Positions 55,497 through 64,000 of a stretch of 64,000 nt of DNA are shown here, one piece after another. The number at the start of each line of letters is the position of its first letter. The stretch's first letter is position 1. Where the stretch lies: contig JBAMJV010003019.1 in assembly GCA_037951105.1 (NCBI GenBank), positions 41,001 to 105,000 on the forward strand, read 5' to 3'. Made by a program: the position numbers and the translations under genes. A model generated the notes under the pieces. It did not search any database. It worked only from the letters and a program-made list of their open reading frames with translations, and had not been told where the DNA came from. The DNA comes from Echinarachnius parma. Lineage: Eukaryota > Echinodermata > Echinoidea > Clypeasteroida > Echinarachniidae.

Positions 55497-55725
55497 TTAA
55501 GCCATCTGCAGACAGATTCGACTCGACCCGATCCGACTGGTTTCAATCAGGCTAGATTCGGGCCCAGTCGATCGGAGCCGATTCATCGTGTTGAATCAAT
55601 CCCGACTGGCATCCGACCGTTTCTCGACTGGCAAAATGTGTGTCGCGAGGCACTGAAAACTGAGCCGATCTGAATGAAAACCAGTCGGATCGGGTCGAGT
55701 CGGCTCTGTCTGCAGAGGGCTTTAA
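55497..55725. mobile_element. Palindromic MITE, GCAGACAG ends (copy 2)
   Basis: TTAAGCCATCTGCAGACAG at the left and CTGTCTGCAGAGGGCTTTAA at the right, so TTAA occurs at both edges. The arms carry GACTCGACCCGATCCGACTG and its inverse. It is the inverted counterpart of 37737-37963, with shared internal CGCGAGGCACT/AGTGCCTCGCG and ATGAATCGG/CCGATTCAT. Confidence 0.78.
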
Positions 55726-55797
55726 ATCTTATGGAGTTTATGAGGGATCACCTTAGCGTAATCCCCAATTTTCACTAAAACGCTAACATGTTGGCAA

Positions 55798-56270
55798 CAT
55801 AGGCTTACCCAGGGGGGGGGGGGTTATCCGGTCTCGAGACGACTTTTAAGCGGTCTCGACCGTCTAGAACCTGGTCTCGACCGACTAAAACCCGGTCTCG
55901 GCCCCCAAAATGTTCAAAGATCACTGGTCTCGGGCTCGAAAATTTTGAAAGTACTTGGTCTTGGCTTCGAAAAAAATTTACGAACCCCCCCCCCCCCCCC
56001 CCCCTCCCACTGAGAGAGGTTTTCAACTATGAAGGTACTTGCTCTCGGTCTCGAAAATTTTGAAAGTACTTGGTCTCGGCTTCGAAAAATTAACGGACAC
56101 CCCCCCCCCCCCCCCCCCCCCCTCCCACACACTGAGAGGGGTTTTCAACTCTAAAGGTACTTGGTCTTGGTCTCGAAAATTTTGAAGGTACTTGTTCTCG
56201 GCTTGGAATTTTTTACAAAATAACCCCCCCCCCCCCCCCCTCTTTAAAAAAAATCCTGGGTACGCCACTG
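55798..56270. mobile_element. hAT-type element carrying three tandem G/C-tract units
   Basis: The right end reads CCTGGGTACGCCACTG and the left CATAGGCTTACCCAGG, a decayed inverse. The flanks GTTGGCAA (55790-55797) and GTTGGGAA (56271-56278) form an 8-bp duplication with one mismatch. Inside, a roughly 120-base unit (GAGAGGTTTTCAACT-tRAAGGTACTT, GGTCTCGAAAATTTTGAA, GTACTTGGTCTCGGCTTCG, then a C run) is repeated about three times. Confidence 0.75.
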
Positions 56271-56278
56271 GTTGGGAA

Positions 56279-56730
56279 TAAACCACTGGAGATTGAGCCA
56301 GCTTATAATAGTCTTTATTATCAATCGTATAGGCTCCAATATACATGATATAGGAATGGTCAATACAAAAGGGAAACGAGTTAATTAGACTTGAGTGGTT
56401 GATAACATTCCATCATCGACACGTCTCCATGGTAGCCAAAAAGCTCACTTCGCTACTGGAAACAGAGTGTCAGAGCGGATATTAAAATCGGACCGTACTT
56501 GTATAGTTAAAGGGAAAGTATTACCAACTCTTGTGTAGAGAAATATGATAAATTCATCAAATGTAATACGCTTCTTCGCGCTTATAGATTGCAACTCACC
56601 AAAGATTACAATTCATCGCTGATTGCCCAACATCTTTAAAGTTGGTTCCTAGCCACTTTTTTCATAATCCATCAAAATTCTGTCCACCTCTACTTATTTC
56701 GCAAATTTCTTTCCTTCAAATAAGACCCAC
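56279..56730. other. No recognised gene
   Basis: Non-coding sequence between two mobile elements. Confidence 0.3.
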
Positions 56731-56963
56731 TCATATATCACCGGATATCGTAAACGGATATCCGACGGAGATTATAATTTTCAATCCGTTCGTCTCCTTT
56801 CGTATGCGTTTCTTGTCCGTTCCTTGACAGGCGATGTCCGTTGTTCTATCCGGTGGAATGTTTTGTGCATGAATCAATGGAGACGACTTCCACCACCGGA
56901 TAATTCGATTTCGCACATTTTCTATTCGTCGGTCATCCGCTTACGCTATCCGGTGATATGTGA
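56731..56963. mobile_element. MITE with TATCACCGGAT ends
   Basis: The left end is ATATCACCGGATATCGTAAA and the right, read inversely, is ATATCACCGGATAGCGTAAG, about 25 matched bases. The interior has further CCGGTGG/CCACCGG words and ATGGAGACGAC/GTTCGTCTCC-type symmetry. Non-coding; target duplication not resolved. Confidence 0.65.
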
Positions 56964-57233
56964 CAATATTAATACAAATTTGTAAAAAGAAGCGTTTATC
57001 TTATCTTGTTTAACGTTTTTGAAAAGTGTTTCGTGCTAATCTTCCTCAAGTGAAGAGATTGGTCTTAAATCGTTTCTAAAAAAATGTTCATGTGCTAAAA
57101 GGGAGAAAACGCATCCAAACGATAGAAAGTGTCATTGTAGTAGAGGCAAAGTTGAAAAATGTATAACAATATAGAAACAACCTCATTTAATATATCCCGT
57201 AAAGTAAACAAAATAAATGTTGTGAAATTTGTG

Positions 57234-58667
57234 TATATAATCTTGGCAATAGTTTTTAATTTGATCTAAATACATCACTGATGAGAAAAAGTGTTGTTGC
57301 CATTTTTTTTTCTTTTTGGTCCCAGTGTGCATTTTGGCGATTATAAAGATAATTAGCTAATTTGCATATTTCTGAAATAAGATCAGGGGTCATTTTCCAT
57401 CTAGGAATAGTACATGTAGTAATCAAAACAATCATGACAGGGTAATTTGGGTCAGGGAATCCATTTCCGGTGCTCATTTGCATGTGCCTTATCAGCAACA
57501 CCATGAAATCCAAGATGGCTTCACCTAATTTGCATATTTATGAATATTATTGATTTACAGTAACTACATCCTCTAATAAGTATTTATTACAGGTTATTTA
57601 AATTAAATCATGCTCTTTATGTGCATTAAATATTCATCAGCTTGGTTGCCACCTTGGCAACCTCTGGCAATGCATATAATTAGCATAATTAGATTATTTA
57701 CCTAATTTGCATATTCCCAGAAATCAGGTAAATGTGTGTATATAGTGAACCCAGAATGTAAAAAAGACGAGAAATACCATTTTTCTAAGGTTTTAGGGGG
57801 TAACAAATCCATTTATGATACTTAATTCGACGTATCATCTCAACAACCCACATAAATCTAAGATGGCCGCCTTTGGCATTGTAAAGAAGATGATGCTATG
57901 TGCCACGTTAACAGCATTTATTTTTATAAAACTATCATTTTTAGTTTTTCCATTATTGGAATTAGCAACTAGAATATTTAAATCACAATGTAGCTTGTTG
58001 CTTACAGTAAAACAATTATAGTTTTATAAAATAATTGCTGATAAAGTGGCAATAGCATTTTTCCCTTTAAAATGCCAAAGGCGGCCATCTTGGATTTATG
58101 TAGGTTGCCGAGGTGATACGTCAAATTAAGTGTCATAAATGGATTTGTTGCCCCCTAAAACCTTGGAAAAGTGGTATCTCTCGTCTCTTTTACTTTCTGG
58201 GGTCACAAAATACACACATTTACCTGATTTCTGGGAATATGCAAATTAGGTAAATAATCTAATTATTCGAATTATATGCATTGCCAGAGGATGCCAAGAT
58301 GGCAACAAAGCTGAAATATCATTAATACACATTAAGAGTAGCTACTGTAAATCAATAATATTTATACATATGCAAATTAGGGGAAGCCATCTTGGATTTC
58401 AGAGTGTTGCTGATAAGGCACATGCAAATGATCATCGGAAATGGACTCCTTGCCCAAATTACCCTGTCATGATTGTTTTGATTACTTTTGTTCTATTCCT
58501 AGATGGAAAATGACCCCTGACCTTATTTCAGAAATATGCAAATTAGCTAATTATCTTTATAATCGCCAAAATGCACCCTGGGACCACAAAGAAAAAAATG
58601 GCAACAACACTTTTCGTCATCAGTGATGTATTTAGATCAAATTAAAAACTCTTGCCAAGATTATATA
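57234..58667. mobile_element. Large fold-back element, about 650-bp arms
   Basis: The arms start TATATAATCTTGGCAA and mirror each other through TAAATACATCACTGATGA, CAGAAATCAGGTAAATGTGT, GGATTTGTTAC/GTAACAAATCC and the hinge GGCCGCCTTTGGCATT (57868) / AATGCCAAAGGCGGCC (58070). The central spacer is about 180 bases. TA lies at the edges. No transposase frame is present. Confidence 0.8.
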
Positions 58668-59300
58668 TGAAAAATTCGTTGTTTTACATCAGGCGATAGA
58701 CTAATTATTAAAAATGTTATAATACGACAATAGTATACGACGCGAATTTAAACCACAAATTTGTCAGGTATAGATAATGTAAGTATACGCGTATAGGAAA
58801 AGGAGAGAAACTTATTTCGAAAAATCGACTGGCTCGCTTATAGAATTATATCTCTCTTCGAATTCGTAAAACGAAATACCTGATCGAGATCCATTATTAA
58901 GAATAATTCACTTCCGGGTCATTTGAAAATCCCAATGGTTAGGTTCATATAGAAGCTAACCGTGATTGAATGTAAGATGAAAGTAATCTGTTACAAAATG
59001 ATTAGCCCTTTAAAACCCCTTCTTTTCCCGATCAAATACGGATGAGGGGGAAATGATTGTCTCTGATCAGTCGGTACACAATCAGATATTTGCCCAGACC
59101 TGCAACAATGTTTTGTGTGGGTTTATGATTGTGGGTGTATGTGTGCTGTTCAAACGGAGTGTATCCTTCTAATGATTTCCATTTCTAGACTGATTTCGCG
59201 AAAACTGCCAAATATCGTTCCTCTATTACATCTTATTTCATTGCAAGCAAACGTGACGTATGAGTGTTAGAAGACCAGTGATTTGCTTATGGGGTGGGGC
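58668..59300. other. No recognised gene
   Basis: Non-coding sequence with no repeat recognised by eye. Confidence 0.3.
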
Positions 59301-59342
59301 TAACGGGGGATACGTGCCCCCCCCCCCCCCCATAACAAAATG

Positions 59343-59400
59343 AAATAATAATAATAATAATAATAATAGTAATAATTATTATTATTATTATTATTATATT

Positions 59401-59486
<86 letters not shown>

Positions 59487-59490
59487 TAAT

Positions 59491-59547
<57 letters not shown>
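59343..59547. repeat. (TAA)n microsatellite
   Basis: About 200 bases of nearly uninterrupted AAT/TAA triplets, with an inverted ATT stretch at 59377-59400. It is preceded by a short C-tract fragment resembling the hAT-like family (about 59296-59340). Confidence 0.95.
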
Positions 59548-59549
<2 letters not shown>

Positions 59550-59721
59550 TAAAAAAATTGTATGAGGGCGCTATTAGCTATGCATTTATGTTGCTTAAAT
59601 ATCATGCGTGTGAATGTAGAGGCGGCATGAACATTCGCCAAATAGCTAGTGCTGTATAGCACGGTGACACCGCAGTGTGTATTTCACACATCGTGCAAGA
59701 CGTTCGACACCGCACGTCTAA

Positions 59722-59910
59722 TAATAGACCGCTTCGCTAATGTATGCAAATAATATGCGTATGACGTCAGACTCCCCGTTGGCAAGCTTAACAATAGTAA
59801 CTAGGTCCGGCAAGCTCCGGCAAACTTAGCTTGCCGGACGTAGTTACTATTGTTAAGCTTGCCAACGTCATACGCATATTATTTGCATACATTACAGAAG
59901 CGGTCTAATT
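59722..59910. mobile_element. Near-perfect palindromic MITE
   Basis: The arms TAGACCGCTTC...ATGTATGCAAATAATATGCG...GGCAAGCTTAACAATAG are repeated inversely with one small loop-out (TCAGACTCCCCG in the left arm only). The whole is a hairpin of about 85-base arms around CCGGCAAACTT. Non-coding. Confidence 0.75.
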
Positions 59911-60176
59911 GACAAATCCGAACCACATTTCAATAGAAGACAATATTATTCATCCAAACACACACACAACAAAAAACATGATGTGCGTTAAATTATTGAA
60001 AGAACTGATAAATGCTGTTTTGGGCCCACTTGTGAATGGAAAAATCAATATCTTTAAAACCACGTCAAGGCCCTCTGAAGGCCGCCACGCTTTGAAATGA
60101 CGCTTTATGAGTTTAAAAAAAGAAAAAAAGAAAAAAGAAGTGCAATATGTAGCCGCACTCTTAATATATCTTATGA

Positions 60177-60262
60177 CAGTGTCGTAGCCACGGGGGGCAC
60201 GTGCGACTCCCTCCCCTCCCAATAGTTTGACAAAACAATAACACCAAATTATAATGGTACAC
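60177..60262. mobile_element. Truncated hAT-like element end
   Basis: CAGTGTCGTAGCC followed by a G run, GGGCACGTGC and GACAAAACAATA matches the left part of 8997-9187 (CAGTGGCGTAGCG, GGGCACATGTGC, GACAAAACAATA). No right end is recognised. Confidence 0.55.
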
Positions 60263-61103
60263 ATACATTTAGTGTGTTGTAGATCAATTTAATTTCCAGT
60301 TGCCAATAAAGTAATAATTTAATGAGCAAAAAGCGATTATACGAGAAATATTCGACAATCGATAACAAAATCTAGCAACTATTTTATGGAGACGGAATGC
60401 AAAAACCGTCTAAATTGTTTTTGTGCAAACCAAAGATTTGATTGCAATTAATGTAATGTCCATAGGAAATAATGTGGTAAAGATTAATGTTACAAACATT
60501 GATTAAAACAAGCTCTGGTAATATATTCGAGTCTGTTAATTATACCAAGTACATTTACATCAATACAATATTTCACATAAGGTACAATTCAGTAATGTTT
60601 AATAAAAAAACATGTCAATAAACAAGAGCTTGTCAAACCATCATTTATCAAATATTTGAAACAAAGGAGAGTTTCACCTTATAACATGAATAGAACAATA
60701 ACATCTTCTCCTACCGCATACGTTTAAACGCGTTATCTCGGCCTTATTTCCCCCTTTCATAAAATATCAATTGATATGAATTCCCTTTATAGTTTCCCTT
60801 TCAAATTACACATTTTAAATAGCAAATGGTACGACGATCAGTTAATATTAATAAATCACATAAAAAATGTTATTACAAACTTGTTCACATAATTACAGAG
60901 TAACAAATCATTTGGATTTGAGTGTACCGGTTTCATTTTTTACATTAAAAAGTGTAGTATAGTGCAAGCACAGCTATAAGTACACCGACATAATTATCAA
61001 CCATAACAGCCTCATAGCGACTCAAAAAAACTGATACTACCTAGACTAACTCGCTTATTTAATTATTGACACTAGACATGCTAGAAAGGAAAATTTCCTC
61101 GTT
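60263..61103. other. No recognised gene
   Basis: AT-rich non-coding sequence. Confidence 0.3.
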
Positions 61104-61510
61104 AAAGGGAAAGTTGAGTTTTGGTAGAGAGGGCGCTAGACTACTTAATTGGTTTGTGAGGTAATGAAAAACTGAGTGTAAAATTTGAAAGAGCATAATA
61201 TTTAAATAATAAAATCATCTTTGTTTGATCAAAATGGGTTCAGAAACGGCTGAAATATCCATAAATATAACAATTTGTAATAAACCCGGGGCCCCGGGTT
61301 TATTAGAGAATTTTGAACCAGCCGTTAAAAATTCAAAAAAATGCTTCCTCTTTTCAAAAAGTTACAAAATAGGTATTTAAATAGTTGTTGGTTATTTCTC
61401 TATCTAATCACTATTTCAACAAAGCATCACATGCACAATATTTTATTCAAAATGGTTGAAACCGATGAGTGTTTAGAGAGTGCCCTCTTACGTTTTAAGG
61501 GCACGGAGAC
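61104..61510 (+). mobile_element. TTAA MITE, right-truncated copy (empty-site reference)
   Basis: TTAAAGGGAAAGTTGAG at the left, followed by GAGAGGGCGCT, CAGAAACGGCTGAAATATCC and GAGTGCCCTCTTACGTTTTA, with the right end missing. Its ACAAAATAGGTATTTAAATAG segment (about 61365) shows the uninterrupted sequence into which the fold-back element at 40520 inserted. Confidence 0.78.
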
Positions 61511-61784
61511 GAGAAAATGTTTATCAAACTTTCAGGTGCTGTTTTGCCGGAGCTGCCCCCTTAGCAGCGATGGGCACCTGACACACGACACTGTGACGGG
61601 TAGAGCACAATACGTCGCACCATTTCCCCAGTATATATTTTGGCCTGGTTCTGTCTGCAGCCATGGCGCAGTCTTCGAATTTTGCTCTGCGGGGAGTGGG
61701 TTCGCGGCTGGCCCAATCTGGATAATGGTATTCAGTAGGTGACAAAACAAAATGCATTTGTATTATTAGTATTAGTAATATAGT
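61511..61784. other. Unrecognised GC-richer segment
   Basis: Higher GC than its surroundings, with overlapping open frames on both strands that match no family known to me. It lies between a truncated MITE and a microsatellite and may be part of a composite repeat. Confidence 0.3.
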
Positions 61785-61802
61785 ATGAGTAGTAGTAGCA
61801 GC

Positions 61803-61871
<69 letters not shown>
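61785..61871. repeat. (AGT)n microsatellite
   Basis: About 85 bases of AGT triplets with a short AGC interruption at its start. Confidence 0.95.
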
Positions 61872-61872
<1 letters not shown>

Positions 61873-61874
61873 AC

Positions 61875-62300
61875 TGAGCGGGGGGAGGGTGTGGGAGGGG
61901 GGTGTCCCCCTCCCACGGTAGGGAGATTTTGTATTTTTGGACTTGAAATTGTGCAATCTGATGCTTACCTAGATAGGAAATTCGGGCTTAACATTGACTG
62001 TATCTGGGAGAGCGTGTTATGATTTGATCGACCAGAAATTTTAAATATATTTTCACGAAGAAAACACACTAATGAATATGCACCCCATCACAAACACAAA
62101 TATTGTATTAATATTTAGCGTCATACACAGTTTTAACATCACTATATGCCACCTTATGTATGATCCAACAACCAAGAATGAGTCCCGAGGGGCGAAGCTA
62201 CCGAGGGCTGGGGCAGAGCCAAATAGGGAGGGTTTGGGAGGGTGTATCCCCCTCCCACGGAGAAGATTTTGCATTTATATATATACTTGAAATGGTGCAA
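61875..62300. repeat. Duplicated repeat ends (CCCCCTCCCACGG)
   Basis: 61880-61960 and 62220-62310 share GGGAGGGTGT, CCCCCTCCCACGG, GATTTTG and ACTTGAAATTGTGCAA/ACTTGAAATGGTGCAA in the same orientation. A related GCGAAGCGCGCAGCG word occurs at 62438. These are fragments of one repeat family. Confidence 0.6.
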
Positions 62301-62769
62301 CTTGGTGCACGTCACACAAGCAGCCAGAGCTATACCAGCCTACACTGGAACTACGTGGCCCGGTATACAGAAAAAAAAAACCTCACCCCAGACCATACGC
62401 AAGTTACACAACAAACTGAGATAATCTGTTCGCGCGCGAAGCGCGCAGCGAAAATTGGAAGTGAATGTATAAATTACTTTTTTAACGTTAGAATTAACAA
62501 GTCTTAGCTCATACAACTAATGTTTTCTTTCCCACTCGTATACAGATACACACACAACAAAATATATCCTTCCCTAAAACCTGGGGGGGGGGGGGATGAT
62601 TGTACATGTCATCTCCCCCACCTTGTGAGGTGGGGGGATGCATCCCCCTCATAGTAGAAGTAGTAGGTCCAACATTGGACCAACGTCTCACCGTACTAAA
62701 AAAATTAAATTAATATTCATATGACACGCCTATTGGTGATATCTAGAACATCCTATCCTAGCTTTGCCT

Positions 62770-62860
62770 TTACCTAAGACTAACCCTAACCCTATTCCTA
62801 GTCCTATTCCTATTCCTATCCATATAGTCCTATTCCTATTCCTACACTCACTACATCTAC
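62770..62860. repeat. CCTATT-type minisatellite
   Basis: Repeated CTATTCCTA/CCTATTCCTATT units, with ACCCTAACCC nearby. This is internal low-complexity DNA, not a telomere. Confidence 0.75.
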
Positions 62861-63514
62861 ATCATCCACTCAGCTTTATATAACCTAGCTTCTGTGTTAA
62901 TATTTGTTTGATGGTTGGTATTTCGATAAAGTTGAATGTTTGGATAAAGTTTTAAGAATTTACACAAATACATCATGGAAACAAACCTTTAGAATGTTTT
63001 TGTAGATAAATAACTTACATATATTTCAAATAATGAGTAAATAATAACATTGGATTCATTCTGAACAATCAAATAACATGATTATTAATGCTGTTTGCAG
63101 TCAATGATAACCACTCATGAATATTCATGAATAATAACCAACGTTCATCCAACGTTGAACCAACGTTGATCCAACGATGGCATACATCCTGCTTTCAGCA
63201 GCTAATTTTAAATCCTTTTATTATGCAAGGGGGTTTTGACCACCTGTGCTACGAGTAAAAAAATTACCTTTTTTAACATAACAGCTACATGTAGTGAACA
63301 ACAGATGTGAAATGTTGGATTCTCGTTGGATTAACGAACGTTTCACTGTGGGTTACCGATGTCGATCCAACGTTGCTCTAACGAGATTGTCCAACCTCCA
63401 TTTCACTTTGAGTTACCGATGTTGATCCATCGTTGGTGTTGTAATATAATACAAGTAGGCGAAATGCCATGTGTAACTCTGGCATAACAATAATAAATAC
63501 TGGTAAATTACAAA
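62861..63514. other. Region with dispersed CCAACGTTG words
   Basis: Several GTTGATCCAACGTTG-like words (63140-63180 and 63330-63440) in both orientations suggest a decayed element. No gene was recognised. Confidence 0.35.
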
Positions 63515-63516
63515 CT

Positions 63517-63880
63517 TGAGTGTCAGGGTAGACTACCCGACACCCAGAAGATGGAACCAGGGGATTATTCTGCCCCTTTCGTACGGTTGTCATCCCCTAT
63601 GTAAGACCGACATTTACCTTAAAGGTACTTCAGAGTCGTCAAATCAGATGCGCGGCGCCATCTTAAGTACACGTTGCGCACGGTGCGTGATGCACGTTAG
63701 CTCAGTGTCATGCAGTGCGCGCAAACTGGCCCAGTTCAAAATGGCGACCCGCTGTGTAGCATCCCCACGCTTGATGCCCTTTAATGCAAAATGGTTTAAC
63801 GTGCTAGTGCCAGGGTGGACTACCCAACGCCTAGATGATACCAAGGGATTATTCTGCCCTAAATGGTATTCATCTCTATC
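63517..63880. repeat. Direct repeat pair
   Basis: 63521-63600 (GTGTCAGGGTAGACTACCCG, GGGGATTATTCTGCCCC, TCATCCCC) recurs at about 63806-63872 (GTGCCAGGGTGGACTACCCA, GGGATTATTCTGCCCTA, TCATCTCT), spaced about 285 bases. The segment between contains ATGGCGACC/GGCGCCATC words. Tandem duplication or short terminal repeats are both possible. Confidence 0.55.
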
Positions 63881-63889
63881 ACAAATCTA

Positions 63890-64000
63890 ATCTATCCGGG
63901 GGTCTGAGACGTCGAAGTGGGTAGCGCCTGTCACGTTCTTGCGAGGGCGGCTTCACCTCACTCCAGCACGCTTCTGGGACCTCCGTTTCCTCGTTTACTG
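63890..64000. other. GC-rich end of window
   Basis: The last 110 bases are GC-richer than the surroundings and may belong to an exon or another repeat cut by the window edge. Nothing can be assigned. Confidence 0.25.

Noticed and set aside
59402-59662. Tyrosine-rich frame
   Set aside because: Translation of the (TAA)n microsatellite.
61524-61750. Frames in a GC-richer segment considered as an exon
   Set aside because: Open on both strands, no consensus splice sites and no recognisable family.
61732-61956. Frames rich in Tyr or Thr at the AGT microsatellite
   Set aside because: Translation of a simple repeat.
62770-62860. Telomere-like ACCCTAACCC words
   Set aside because: Only two units, embedded in a CCTATT minisatellite; not a telomeric array.

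Overview
This is eukaryotic nuclear DNA, AT-rich, intron-containing and very rich in transposable elements. The best guess for the source is an invertebrate deuterostome, probably an echinoderm or a close relative. Three things point that way. One is an intact Ty3/Gypsy element with the rare protease-integrase-reverse transcriptase-RNase H order known from Gmr1-type elements of deuterostomes. Another is a somatomedin-B-bearing seven-transmembrane receptor of the secretin/adhesion/Methuselah superfamily. The third is a tRNA-derived SINE with a TTTAAC tail. The species cannot be named from the sequence alone.

Only two host protein genes can be supported, and both have to be assembled across introns. 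The first is on the plus strand (17413-31916): a three-exon gene for a 116-residue secreted, probably GPI-anchored Ly6/uPAR (three-finger) protein. Its 13.6-kb first intron carries the 8.9-kb LTR retrotransposon (18171-27064) in antisense orientation, and its second intron must use a GC-AG splice pair. The second is on the minus strand (51057-46143): a three-exon gene for a 931-residue receptor, with a signal-peptide exon, a large exon holding the ectodomain and TM1-TM5, and a last exon holding TM6-TM7 and the tail. The intron before the last exon contains four decayed tandem copies of that last exon. This is the most unusual gene-level structure in the window.

The rest is transposons and duplications. 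Bases 5.4-16.4 kb are a decayed array of about 1.7-kb segmental duplications with MITEs inserted in it. Around 27-30.5 kb there are smaller duplications beside the LTR element. The 33-44 kb stretch holds nested DNA transposons: TTAA-flanked elements, long fold-back elements with TA target duplications, hAT-type elements with G/C tracts, and a SINE with a 10-bp target-site duplication. The 51-64 kb stretch has no supported gene; it holds fold-back elements, MITEs, tandem repeats and (TAA)n/(AGT)n microsatellites.

Several insertions can be dated relative to each other, because duplicated copies inside this same window serve as empty-site references. No CRISPR array, rRNA, operon or prokaryotic signal was seen.
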